Of a DNA stretch of 33,001 nucleotides, positions 21,214 through 29,711 are shown piece after piece (within the stretch, counting starts at the first letter, position 1; each line of letters opens with the position of its first letter). The stretch is from positions 1 through 33,001 of the forward strand of contig JAFMRC010000018.1 in the NCBI GenBank assembly GCA_017354375.1, read 5' to 3'. This stretch comes from Nocardiopsaceae bacterium (lineage in GTDB: Bacteria > Actinomycetota > Actinomycetes > Streptosporangiales > Streptosporangiaceae). Position numbers and translations under genes: made by a program. The notes beneath the pieces are model-generated. The model was not told where the DNA came from, searched no databases, and was given only the letters and a program-made list of their open reading frames with translations.

Positions 21214-22361
21214 TAGGCAGCCGCAGAACGGGCGCGGATCGCAGCGACCAGGGCCGGGATGATCTCGTGCAGGTCGCCGATGACTGCGTAGTCGGCATGC
21301 GCGAGGATCGGCGCCCCGGGGTCGGTGTTGATGGCGATGATGTGCTTCGCTCCGGAGCAGCCGGCTATGTGCTGGATCGCGCCGCTGATTCCGCAGGCCA
21401 GGTATAGCTCCGGGGTGATCTTGGTGCCGGTCTGCCCGACCTGCTGCCGGTGCGGGCGCCAGCCCTCCGAGGTCACCACCCGGGATACGCCCACCACGCC
21501 GCCGAGTAGGGAGGCGAGTTCCTCCAGGGGAGCGAACCCGTCGGCCCCGCCCACGCCCCGGCCGCCGCCGACCACGACCCGGGCGGTCGCCAGCGACGCG
21601 CCCCCTCCGCCGTCGCGTACCGGCGACTCGACGGCCCGGACGACTAGGTCGCCGTCCGGAATGGCGGGCGCACAAACCGCGCCCGGGGATGGGGCCATTC
21701 CGGAAATGTCGGGCACTACGCGGTGTACCTCGGCCGCTTCGGGCGGCGCGCCGCTACCCGATGGCGCGTCGGCTTCGGTCGGCGGGATCGCCTCGGCGGC
21801 CACGGTGAGCAGGGCGACCGGGGCGTCGAGGACAGCCTCCTCTTCCAGCAGGCCGGCCCACCGCTGCCGCGTGATTACGTACCCTCCGTCCGCTGGAGCC
21901 GGAGCCGATACCGATAGGCAATTCGCCGCCATCGGGAGGCCGGTGATGGCGCCGAGGTGGGCCATCACCTCGTTGCCCCGGTCGGTGGCCGCGGCGAGCA
22001 CGGCGGTGGCGCCAGTCTCCTCGATCAGGCCGGCGATCACCCTCGCCCACGCCTGCGGGGCGTACCCGGCGACCACGGCCGATCCGACTAGGTAGACGTC
22101 ACCGACCCCGTGCTCCGCCAGCACGCCGGGAAGCCCGCCGCCAGCGTCAGCGTCGCCGAAGACCACGGCCGCCAGCGACCCCGTCCCGGCCAGCGCACGG
22201 CCGACCCCCAGGGCACGCAACGAAGCCTCGGTCACCGTGACATCCGCGTGGGCCGACAACGATGTCCCACTAGATTGCGGTGGATTTCCGGTAGCGGGGT
22301 ACTGGTAATCCACCGCAGTATCACCCGGAACCTCGAGTTCCAGCAGGACCAGTGCCTTCAT
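21213..22361 (-). CDS. etfA: Electron transfer flavoprotein alpha subunit
   Basis: This 382-residue protein is the FAD-carrying subunit of ETF, which takes electrons from flavoprotein dehydrogenases and passes them towards the respiratory chain. The C-terminal FAD-binding part is canonical: GQTGTKITPELYLACGISG, AIQHIAGCSGAKHIIAIN, then PGAPILAHADYAVIGDL. The N-terminal half matches ETF alpha (LVLLELEV, VIAGLIEETGATAVLAAATD, RGNEVMAHLGAITGLPMAAN) with a Pro/Ser/Gly-rich insert near 215-240 that makes it longer than usual. The ATG at 22361 overlaps the etfB stop (ATGA). It ends at a terminator. The electron donor is most likely the adjacent dimethylglycine-dehydrogenase-like protein. Confidence 0.95.
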   Translation of the reverse strand: MKALVLLELEVPGDTAVDYQYPATGNPPQSSGTSLSAHADVTVTEASLRALGVGRALAGTGSLAAVVFGDADAGGGLPGVLAEHGVGDVYLVGSAVVAGYAPQAWARVIAGLIEETGATAVLAAATDRGNEVMAHLGAITGLPMAANCLSVSAPAPADGGYVITRQRWAGLLEEEAVLDAPVALLTVAAEAIPPTEADAPSGSGAPPEAAEVHRVVPDISGMAPSPGAVCAPAIPDGDLVVRAVESPVRDGGGGASLATARVVVGGGRGVGGADGFAPLEELASLLGGVVGVSRVVTSEGWRPHRQQVGQTGTKITPELYLACGISGAIQHIAGCSGAKHIIAINTDPGAPILAHADYAVIGDLHEIIPALVAAIRARSAAA

Positions 22362-23131
22362 GAGAGGATTCCCAATTCGTCGAGGACGCGGACGAGTTCC
22401 GGGACAGCGGCCACGCCCTCGCCCAGCACCGTGGCCTGGTGCGTGCCGCCCTCCGGCACCCGCAGCCTGGTCTTCCGCAACCCCTCGGGCAGCGACACGT
22501 CCTTGATCTCGACACGCTCGACCGGCGCGCGCTTGGCCCGCAGCCGGCCGGGCAGCGACGGGTACCGGGGCAGGTTGAGGCCCTCCTTCACGGTCACCAC
22601 CGCGGGCAGCGGCAGCGAGTAGGCCTCCTCGACGCCCCGGTACTCCCGCCGCGCGACCACGCCGTCGGCCGAGACGTCCAGCGACTTGATCCCGGTGACG
22701 ACCGGCCAGCCGAGCAGGTGGGCGACCCGGATGCCGACCTGGTAATCGCCGGTGTCGGAGGCCTCGTTGCCGAACAGCGCCAGGTCGTAGCCCGGCTCGG
22801 CGGCGGCGCGGGAGCCGATCTCCGAGGCGATCGCCGTAGCGGTGGCGATCGGACCGTACTCGCGCCCGTCGGTTTCCAGCAGCACCGCCCGCCCGGCGCC
22901 GAGGGCGAGCGCGCCGCGCAACTGCTCGATCGCGGACTCCGGGCCGAGCGTCAGCACCGACACGGTGCCGCCGAGCCGCTCGGTGATCCGCACCGCCTCC
23001 TCCACCGCGCACTCCTCGTGCGGGCTGATGGTGAACCCGGACATCCGGGTATCGACGCCGAGCCCGTCGCCGGTCAGCGTGATCCGGCCGCCGACGGTGG
23101 GCACCCGCTTGACGCAGACCAGGATCTCCAT
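22358..23131 (-). CDS. etfB: Electron transfer flavoprotein beta subunit
   Basis: This 257-residue ETF beta subunit opens with MEILVCVKRVP. It carries MSGFTISPHEECAVEEAVRI and TVSVLTLGPESAIEQLRGAL, and DLALFGNEASDTGDYQVGIRV in the AMP/recognition region. LPAVVTVKEGLNLPRYPSLP is the conserved ETF-beta signature that contacts partner dehydrogenases. The ATG overlaps the preceding stop (TGATG) and its own stop overlaps etfA (ATGA), so the flavoprotein, EtfB and EtfA are translationally linked. It acts in the cytosol as a heterodimer with EtfA, carrying electrons from dimethylglycine or sarcosine oxidation. Confidence 0.95.
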   Translation of the reverse strand: MEILVCVKRVPTVGGRITLTGDGLGVDTRMSGFTISPHEECAVEEAVRITERLGGTVSVLTLGPESAIEQLRGALALGAGRAVLLETDGREYGPIATATAIASEIGSRAAAEPGYDLALFGNEASDTGDYQVGIRVAHLLGWPVVTGIKSLDVSADGVVARREYRGVEEAYSLPLPAVVTVKEGLNLPRYPSLPGRLRAKRAPVERVEIKDVSLPEGLRKTRLRVPEGGTHQATVLGEGVAAVPELVRVLDELGILS

Positions 23132-25641
23132 CAGGCCCGCACCCGCTCGTTCGAGGGATCGAACAGCGGCCGGGATCCGGCGACCGCGACCGTTACCGGG
23201 TACCGTTCTCCCAGGTACTCGACGAGCAGCGGAGTTCCCTCCACCGCCAGGCCGGCGGGCAGGTAGGCCATCAGCAGGTGCTTGCCGAGCGACGGCCCCG
23301 ACCCGGCGCTGGTCACGTACGACGGCCGGCCCTTCGCGTCCGTGATCCGCTCCCCGTCGGTGGTCAGGATCGGCTCGCCGCCGAGCATGTACCGCGCGGT
23401 CCCGTCCGCGGACCGGTGCGAGTCCACAGTCAGCGTGCACAGCAGCGCGCACGGGGCGGCGTCGCGCTGCGCCAGGTACGCCTCCTTGCCGACGAACGGC
23501 TGGGGCTTCACCCGGGGCCTGGTCATCCCGGCCTCGACCAGGGTGTAGTCGGGCGTCAGCTCGGCCCCGTAGGAGCGGTAGCCCTTCTCCATCCGCCCGG
23601 TGGTCGCGTACACGCCGATGCCGGCCGGCACCAGCCCACGGGTCTTCCCGGCCGCCCGCACCGCGTCCCACACCCGCGCGCCCTGCTCCATCGGCGCGTA
23701 CAGCTCCCAGCCCAGCTCGCCCACGTAGGAGATCCGCGAGGCGAGCACCACGATGCCGCCGATCTCAACAACCCCGATTTTCCCGAACGGGTAGTGGTGA
23801 CTGCTCATTTCCTCGCCGCTGGCCGCGGCGAGGATGACCCTGGCGTTCGGCCCCCACACCCCGATCGTCGTCTGCGCCGAGGTGAGGTCGGCCAGGGTGG
23901 CGTCCGCGGGCAGGTGATCGGCGATCCACTTCTTGTCGGACATCCCGGTGGCGGCCCCGGTGACGAACCGGAACCGGTCTTCGGCCAGCCGCATCACGGT
24001 CAGGTCGGCGCGGATCCCCCCGTCCGGGTCGAGCATCGACGTGTACACCACCCGGCCGACCGGAACGTCGATTTGCGCGACGCACAGCGACTGCGCCCCG
24101 GCGAGCGCGCCGGGGCCGGACACGTCGAGCACCACGAACGACGACAGGTCGAAGATCCCGGCGGCCTCGCGCATCGCCAGGTGCTCGGCGTTGATGATCG
24201 GGGACCACCAGCGGGAGTCCCACTCGGCGGGCCGCTCCATCAGCCGCCCCGCGTACTTCTCCAGCAGCGGTGCGTTCGAGGAGTACCAGTGCGGCCGTTC
24301 CCACCGGGCGGCCTCGAAGAACACCGCGCCTAGTTCCTCCTCCGCGGCGTGCATCGGGCTGACCCGGGCCGGGCGGTCGCGCTCCCACTGCTCGGCCGGG
24401 TGCACGATGCCGTACATCTTGTTGAACCCCTCGGCGGCCCGCGAGCGGGCGTGCGACCTGGTCTCCTGCACCGGGTGGAAGCGCGCGGCGTTCGCCTCGT
24501 GCACGTCGGTGGTGGGCACCCGGCCCGACATCAGCTCCGCGACCGCGCGGCCGCAGCCGGGTCCCTCCTTGATCCAGCTGGCCGCCGCCGCCCACAGCCC
24601 CCTTACCCCGGGCAGCTCGCCCAGCAGCGGGTGCCCGTCCGGCGTCATCGAGATCAGCCCGTTGATCGCGTAGTGGATGCCCGCCTTCTCGTCGCCGAGC
24701 AGCTCCGGCATCAGCTCAAGGGCCTGGGCGAGCTGCGGGTCGAAGTCCTCGGAGGTGAACGGCATCTCGGTCGGCGACAGCGCCGCCTCGGCGATGGACG
24801 GGATCTCGTCGGGGGCGATGAGGATCGGCCGGTGGGCGTAGGAGCCGACCTCCATGTCGCCGCCGTGCTGGCGCTCGTACATGCCGGCGTCCATGTCGCG
24901 GACGATCGGGTAGCCGATCTCACCGGGGGTGCCCGCGAACAACGAGATCGGGCCCACGCTGATCATCTGGTGCACGATCGGGCTGAGCGCGAGCCTGGCG
25001 CCCGCCATCGCGGCGACCCGGGGCGACCACACCCCGCAGCAGATCGCGACGTTGCCGGTCTCGATCTCGCCCTCGGTGGTGCGCACCGCGCGCACCCGGC
25101 CGCCGGCCACCTCGATGCCGGTGACCTCGGCCCCGGGCAGCAGGGACAGCGCGCCGGCCTGGCGGGCCCGCTCGCGCATCAGCGTCCCGGCCCGCAGCGA
25201 GTCGACGACGCCGACCGTGGGGAAGTACGCGCCGCCGAGTATCACCTCCTCGTCGAGGTAGGGAACCAGCTTGCGCACCCGGTCCGGCGTGATTAGCTCC
25301 GCCGGTATGCCCCACGCCCTGGCCTGGGTGCAGCGCCGCCGCAGCTCGGTCATCCGCTCCGGGACGCGGGCGATCTCGATGCCGCCGGATTCGGTGAAGG
25401 TGCCGAGTTCCTTGTACTGCTCGACGGAGTCCCTGGTCAGCTCGAACATCATCTTCGAGTACTCCACCGGGAAGATGAAGTTCGAGGCGTGGCCGGTGGA
25501 GCCGCCCGGGTTGGGCAGCGGGCCCTTGTCGACCAGCACCAGGTCCTTCCAGCCGAGCAGGGCTAGGTGGTGGACGAGGCTGTTGCCCACGATGCCGGCG
25601 CCGATGACCACGGCGCTGGCCCGCTCCGGGACGTCTGTCAT
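23131..25641 (-). CDS. Dimethylglycine/sarcosine dehydrogenase-like flavoprotein (DAO-GcvT fusion)
   Basis: This 836-residue protein has two halves. Residues about 1-400 are a DAO-type FAD oxidoreductase: VVIGAGIVGNSLVHHLALLG (11-30), GGSTGHASNFIF (H51, placed like the covalent-FAD His of this family), VAICCGVWSPRVAAMAG, and GHPLLGELPGVRGLW with the final FAD contacts. Residues about 420-836 are a GcvT-like tetrahydrofolate-binding domain: GIFDLSSFVVLDVSGPGAL, YTSMLDPDGGIRADLTV, RISYVGELGWELYAP and the C-terminal barrel. The family oxidatively demethylates dimethylglycine or sarcosine and passes the one-carbon unit to THF, with ETF as acceptor. The start ATG 25641 (GGAGAAGG upstream) overlaps the DUF1638 stop. 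The exact substrate is inferred from the operon. Confidence 0.9.
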   Translation of the reverse strand: MTDVPERASAVVIGAGIVGNSLVHHLALLGWKDLVLVDKGPLPNPGGSTGHASNFIFPVEYSKMMFELTRDSVEQYKELGTFTESGGIEIARVPERMTELRRRCTQARAWGIPAELITPDRVRKLVPYLDEEVILGGAYFPTVGVVDSLRAGTLMRERARQAGALSLLPGAEVTGIEVAGGRVRAVRTTEGEIETGNVAICCGVWSPRVAAMAGARLALSPIVHQMISVGPISLFAGTPGEIGYPIVRDMDAGMYERQHGGDMEVGSYAHRPILIAPDEIPSIAEAALSPTEMPFTSEDFDPQLAQALELMPELLGDEKAGIHYAINGLISMTPDGHPLLGELPGVRGLWAAAASWIKEGPGCGRAVAELMSGRVPTTDVHEANAARFHPVQETRSHARSRAAEGFNKMYGIVHPAEQWERDRPARVSPMHAAEEELGAVFFEAARWERPHWYSSNAPLLEKYAGRLMERPAEWDSRWWSPIINAEHLAMREAAGIFDLSSFVVLDVSGPGALAGAQSLCVAQIDVPVGRVVYTSMLDPDGGIRADLTVMRLAEDRFRFVTGAATGMSDKKWIADHLPADATLADLTSAQTTIGVWGPNARVILAAASGEEMSSHHYPFGKIGVVEIGGIVVLASRISYVGELGWELYAPMEQGARVWDAVRAAGKTRGLVPAGIGVYATTGRMEKGYRSYGAELTPDYTLVEAGMTRPRVKPQPFVGKEAYLAQRDAAPCALLCTLTVDSHRSADGTARYMLGGEPILTTDGERITDAKGRPSYVTSAGSGPSLGKHLLMAYLPAGLAVEGTPLLVEYLGERYPVTVAVAGSRPLFDPSNERVRA

Positions 25642-26249
25642 GGCCTTCTCCCATCTTCCGTTTCTGCCAGCAGGGTGGCCAGTTCCCGTTCCAGCCGGCG
25701 GGTGCCGGTATCGACGCGAGTCAGCGGGAGGCGGAACAGCGCCGCGATCCGTTCCGCCGCCGCGGCCAGCTCCGGGGTGGGGTCCTGGGCGAGCCACACC
25801 AGCCGCCGGTAGTGGCCGAAGTAGTCGGGCCACAGCTCCGGGTGGGCGTCGAGCCCGAGCTCGGCCAGCACCGTGCGTTTGAACGACCGGACCAGGAAGT
25901 CGGTCAGCAGGTACGTGCCGGGGTCGGCGGCGAACAGTTCGGCCACCTGGGAGGATCCGGCGTACACGTCGTAGCAGTGCAGTCCGGGCAGGCGGCGCAC
26001 GCCGTGCCTGGCGCACACCGCGTCCAACCCGCCGTAGCTGCCGCAGTCCGCGTAGGCCAGGATGACGGAGCGCCCGGCGGCGTGGGCAGTCACCACGATC
26101 CGTTCGGCATAATCGGCGATTTTTTCCGGCCGGTTGTGCAGGAGGGCGGGCAGCGGCCGCACCACGACCGGCCAGCCGCGGCGGGTGGCGATCTGGCGGA
26201 TGTCCGCGGCCAGGGCGCCGCAGCAGACCACGTCAGCCTCCCGGGCCAT
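25638..26249 (-). CDS. DUF1638 protein
   Basis: This 203-residue protein has the DUF1638 pattern: VVCCGALAADIRQIATRRGW, then PLPALLHNRPEKI, SVILAYADCGSYGGLDAVC, LPGLHCYDVYAGS and DPGTYLLTDFLVRSF. DUF1638 genes recur beside corrinoid-dependent methyltransferases, where a role in cofactor or metal handling has been proposed but is not established. Two Cys-Gly/Asp motifs (CCGA, DCGS) and the His-Cys near HCYDVY could bind metal. I chose ATG 26249, which overlaps the end of the activator gene by 17 nt; starts further upstream would read through that gene. Its stop overlaps the flavoprotein start (ATGA). Confidence 0.82.
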   Translation of the reverse strand: MAREADVVCCGALAADIRQIATRRGWPVVVRPLPALLHNRPEKIADYAERIVVTAHAAGRSVILAYADCGSYGGLDAVCARHGVRRLPGLHCYDVYAGSSQVAELFAADPGTYLLTDFLVRSFKRTVLAELGLDAHPELWPDYFGHYRRLVWLAQDPTPELAAAAERIAALFRLPLTRVDTGTRRLERELATLLAETEDGRRP

Positions 26250-28113
26250 GGGGGAATGCCAGCTGGCCGACGAACCTGTCGTTGAAGTCGGCGCGGTCGC
26301 TGAGCTCGACATACCTCACCTCCTTGAGCAGGGCTAGGCCGGCGGCGCGCTCGGCCAGGCTGAGCAGGGCCATCTTGGCGCCCTCGCCGGCCACGTTCCC
26401 CGCGGACACCACGCGCGTGACCGGCACGCTCGGCACCAGCCCGATCCGGATCGCGCTGGCCGCCGACAGGTAGCTGCCGAACGAGCCGGCCAGCAGCACC
26501 TGCCGGATGTCCGCCTCGGTGAGGCCGGCCTCGCGGAGCAGGATCCGCCAGCCCGTGGAGATCGCGGCCTTGGCGAACTGGAGCTCGCGGACGTCGCGCT
26601 GGGAGAGGTAGACGTCGTCGGTGAGCAGGAAGACGCGCTCGCGGCCACGCTCGCCGTCGCGCTCGGTGAGCCGGCCGGCCAGGCCGGGTGCCCTCGCCTT
26701 CGCCTCCCCGGCGGTGACGAACCGGCCCGAGGAGTCGAGCAACCCGACCCCGACCAGGCTGGTGACCGCGTCCACCAGGCCGGATCCGCACAGGCCGGCC
26801 GGGGGCACGTCGCCGATCACCGTGAAGTCGACCGAGTCCGGGGTCATCGTGACGACCTCGATCGCGCCCTCGGCGGCTCGCATCCCGCAGCGGATCGCCG
26901 CGCCCTCGAAGGCGGGCCCGGCGGGCGCCGCCGTGGCCAGCAGCCAGTCCGCGCAGCCGAGCACGATCTCGCAATTCGTGCCTATGTCGATGTACAACCG
27001 GATTCGCGAGTCGCGATCCATGCCCGAGGCGAGCAGCCCGGCGGTGATGTCGCCGCCCACGTACGCGCCGAGCGCCGGGAAGACCACCGCGCGGGCCCGC
27101 TCGTGCACCCGGACCCCGACGTCCGCGGCGAGCACCTCGGGCAGCAGCCGCGCGGCCATGATGAACGGCGCCATGCCCAGGGGCTCCGGGTCGATGCCGA
27201 GCGCGAGGTGGATCATCGTGGCGTTGCCGGCCAGCGCGATCTCATACACCTCGCCCGGGGCGACGCCGCCGCGCTCGCACACCGTGGCGGCCAGGCCGGC
27301 CAGGGTCTCGTGGGCCAGCGCGGTCAGCCGGGCGAGCGCGCCGGGGTCCATCATGGTGGCGCTGATCCTGGTGATCACGTCGGCGCCGAACGGCTGCTGG
27401 GCGTTCAGGGCGGATTCAACCGCCACCGGCGTTCCGGTGGTCAGGTCGAGCAGCGTGGCGACGACGGTGGTGGTGCCGAGGTCGAAGGCGATGCCGAACG
27501 CGCGGCCGGTGGTGTCGCCGGGCTCGACCGCGATCAGCGTGTCGTCGACGACCACGGCGGTCACCCGGTACCCGGCATCGCGCAGGGTGCGGCCAAGGGT
27601 GCGGAGCACGCTCAGCTCCGTCTTCGGCTCCAGGTCGGTGAGCCCGGCCAGCACCCGTTCGGCGTCGGTGGCCTGATCGGCCAGGTCCGGCTCGGCCAGT
27701 TCCAGGTAGCGCTTGCGCACCGCGGGACGGAGGATCACCTGCCTGCCCACGCCGACGGTCGCGGCCTTCGGCCTGGTGACCAGCGGCGGGACGTGCACGG
27801 TGGCGTCCCGGGTCGCGACCGTGCGGCAGGCCAGCCGCCAGCCATCGCCGAGCTCCCGCGGGCTGTAGGCCCTGGTGTCCAGGCTGGTCGGGGGCGGCGG
27901 GTCCTCCAGCTGGATCCGGCACTTCTTGCAGGTGCCGTGGCCGCCGCAGGTGGAGTCGATCGCGATCCCGTTCCAGCTCGCGGCGTCGAAGAGGGTGACC
28001 CCGGCCGGGACGTGCACGAGCTGGCCGTTGAAGCGCAGGTTGACCCGCGCGGGTGCCTGGGGTGCTTCGGGCGCCGGGGGTGCCTGGGGTGCCTGGGGTG
28101 CCTGGCCGGTCAC
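26233..28113 (-). CDS. Corrinoid reductive activator (RACo/RamA-like ASKHA protein with 2Fe-2S domain)
   Basis: This 626-residue protein restores inactive Co(II) corrinoid to Co(I) using ATP. After a Pro/Ala/Gln-rich leader, residues about 23-105 form a plant-type ferredoxin domain with ligands C56, C62, C65 (STCGGHGTCKKC) and C96 (RLACRT). A linker follows. Residues about 200-626 form the DUF4445/ASKHA ATPase: FGIAFDLGTTTVVATLLDL, GNATMIHLALG, GAYVGGDITAGLLASGM, LYIDIGTNCEIVLG and VLLAGSFGSYL. The start is GTG 28113, which overlaps the pterin-methyltransferase stop (GTGA); the longer reading to 28179 would overlap that gene by 70 nt. The partner is the corrinoid protein two genes upstream. 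Confidence 0.9.
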   Translation of the reverse strand: MTGQAPQAPQAPPAPEAPQAPARVNLRFNGQLVHVPAGVTLFDAASWNGIAIDSTCGGHGTCKKCRIQLEDPPPPTSLDTRAYSPRELGDGWRLACRTVATRDATVHVPPLVTRPKAATVGVGRQVILRPAVRKRYLELAEPDLADQATDAERVLAGLTDLEPKTELSVLRTLGRTLRDAGYRVTAVVVDDTLIAVEPGDTTGRAFGIAFDLGTTTVVATLLDLTTGTPVAVESALNAQQPFGADVITRISATMMDPGALARLTALAHETLAGLAATVCERGGVAPGEVYEIALAGNATMIHLALGIDPEPLGMAPFIMAARLLPEVLAADVGVRVHERARAVVFPALGAYVGGDITAGLLASGMDRDSRIRLYIDIGTNCEIVLGCADWLLATAAPAGPAFEGAAIRCGMRAAEGAIEVVTMTPDSVDFTVIGDVPPAGLCGSGLVDAVTSLVGVGLLDSSGRFVTAGEAKARAPGLAGRLTERDGERGRERVFLLTDDVYLSQRDVRELQFAKAAISTGWRILLREAGLTEADIRQVLLAGSFGSYLSAASAIRIGLVPSVPVTRVVSAGNVAGEGAKMALLSLAERAAGLALLKEVRYVELSDRADFNDRFVGQLAFPHGPGG

Positions 28114-29045
28114 GGGGACGCCGCCTGCTGTTCCCGGGCTTGCCGGGCGCGGTGGGCCGCGATCCAGGCGGCGCCCCATTCATCATGGTTCAGCACCAGG
28201 TCGGCGGCCTTGACCGCGCGGACGAGGTCCGGCGACCGGGCGTCCATGATCGCGCTGGTCAGCCCGTGCGACATCGCGGCGGGCAGGAACGCGGCCCCGA
28301 TCGCGGGCCGGCCCGGCATCCCGAACGACACGTTCGACGCCCCCAGCGTCATGTTCACCCCGAGTTCCTGCCTGATCGCGGCGATCGTGTCCAGGGTCCG
28401 CCGCGGGTGCCCGGTGTCCGCCCCGACCGGCATGGCCAGCGGATCGATGAGGATGTCGCACGCGTCGATGTGGTACCTCTCCGTCGCGACGTGGATGATC
28501 TTGCGGGCCAGCTCGACCCGGCGGGCCGGATCGTCGGGGATCTCGTCCTCGTCGTTCGGCAGCCCGATGACGGCGGCGCCATGCCGCTTGACCAGCGGCA
28601 AGATGACCTCCAGCCGGTCGTCCTCCGCGGTCACCGAGTTGACGAGCGCCTTGCCCTGGTAGGCGGCCAGGCCGGCGTCGAGCACCTCGGGAATCGAGGA
28701 GTCGAGCACGAGCGGCAGGTCGGTGAGGCCCTGGATGAGCCTGACCGCGCGGGTCATCAGGGCGGCCTCGTCGGCGAGCGGCGCGCCCATGTTCACGTCG
28801 AGCAGCATGGCGCCGCCCGCGACCTGGTCGGCCACATCGGCCTCGATGGAGGACAGGTCGCCGTCGCGGAGCCGGCGCTGGAAGGCCTTCCTGCCGGTCG
28901 GATTGATTCGCTCGCCGATGATCGCGAACGGCCGGCCGGGGCCGATCGTGACGGTGCTCCCGGGGCTCCCGGTGTTCCCGGGGCTCCCGGGGCTCCCGGC
29001 GGCGGGTTCGGCCGGGTCCGCCGCGGAGGTCAGTACCGTGTCCAT
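28110..29045 (-). CDS. Corrinoid:tetrahydrofolate methyltransferase (MtgA/AcsE-like pterin-binding protein)
   Basis: This 311-residue DHPS-like TIM barrel moves the methyl group from methyl-corrinoid to tetrahydrofolate. Visible motifs are FAIIGERINPTGRKAF (about 40-55), MLLDVNMGAP, LPLVLDSSIPEVLDAGL, KALVNSVTAEDDRLEVILPL, CDILIDPLAMPVG and VNMTLGASNVSFGMP, all typical of the MtgA/MtvA/AcsE group. The first 33 residues are a Gly/Ser/Pro-rich low-complexity leader encoded by short DNA repeats. Its ATG directly follows the corrinoid-protein stop with no gap. The operon suggests it works with the MttB-family enzyme in glycine betaine demethylation. Confidence 0.9.
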   Translation of the reverse strand: MDTVLTSAADPAEPAAGSPGSPGNTGSPGSTVTIGPGRPFAIIGERINPTGRKAFQRRLRDGDLSSIEADVADQVAGGAMLLDVNMGAPLADEAALMTRAVRLIQGLTDLPLVLDSSIPEVLDAGLAAYQGKALVNSVTAEDDRLEVILPLVKRHGAAVIGLPNDEDEIPDDPARRVELARKIIHVATERYHIDACDILIDPLAMPVGADTGHPRRTLDTIAAIRQELGVNMTLGASNVSFGMPGRPAIGAAFLPAAMSHGLTSAIMDARSPDLVRAVKAADLVLNHDEWGAAWIAAHRARQAREQQAASP

Positions 29046-29711
29046 TCAGGCGCTCGCCATCGCCTTGCGCTGGTTGAGCAGTTCCCTGGCCCTGGCCACG
29101 GCGGCGGAGGCGTCCGCGGCGTAGCCGTCGGCGCCGACCGCGTCCGCGTACTCCTGGGTCACCGGCGCGCCGCCGACCATCACGATCACCCGATCCCGCA
29201 GGCCCGACTTGGCCAGCGCGTTGATGTTCGCCTTGAACATCGGCATCGTCGTGGTAAGGAAGGCGGAAAATCCCACGATATCGGGCTTATGGGTTTTTAT
29301 AGCGTCAATGAACTTCTCCGGGGAGACCTGCACCCCGAGGTCGATCACCTGGAAGCCCGCGCCCTCGAACATGATGTTCACCAGGTTCTTCCCGATGTCG
29401 TGCACGTCGCCCTTGACCGTGCCCATCACGATCGTCCCGATGGTCGCGGCGCCGGTCTCGGCGAGCAGCGGGCGCAGGACGTCGAGCGCGCCCGCCATCG
29501 CCTTGCCCGCGATCAGCATCTCGGGCACGAAGAAGTCACCCCGCTCGAACCTCGCGCCGACCTCCTCCAGCGACGGGATCAGCGCGTCGTACAGCAGCGT
29601 TTCCGGCCCGATGCCCTGGTCCAGCCCCTGGCGGGTGAGGTCGAGCACCGCCGGCCCGTTGCCGGTCAGGGTCTTGTCGTACAGTTCGGCGAGCAGTTCC
29701 TCGGACCTCAT
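29046..29711 (-). CDS. Methyltransferase corrinoid protein (MtgC/MttC-like)
   Basis: This 221-residue protein carries the cobamide that shuttles the methyl group. Residues about 1-85 are the helical cap (LLYDALIPSLEEVGARFERG, DFFVPEMLIAGKAM). Residues about 90-221 are the B12-binding Rossmann domain with GTVKGDVHDIGKNLV; H104 in DxHxxG is the lower cobalt ligand, and SAFLTTTM and VGGAPV follow as in MtbC/MtgC. ATG 29711 overlaps the iclR stop (ATGA). The methyl donor side is most likely the divergent MttB-family enzyme and the acceptor side the pterin methyltransferase immediately downstream. Confidence 0.93.
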   Translation of the reverse strand: MRSEELLAELYDKTLTGNGPAVLDLTRQGLDQGIGPETLLYDALIPSLEEVGARFERGDFFVPEMLIAGKAMAGALDVLRPLLAETGAATIGTIVMGTVKGDVHDIGKNLVNIMFEGAGFQVIDLGVQVSPEKFIDAIKTHKPDIVGFSAFLTTTMPMFKANINALAKSGLRDRVIVMVGGAPVTQEYADAVGADGYAADASAAVARARELLNQRKAMASA

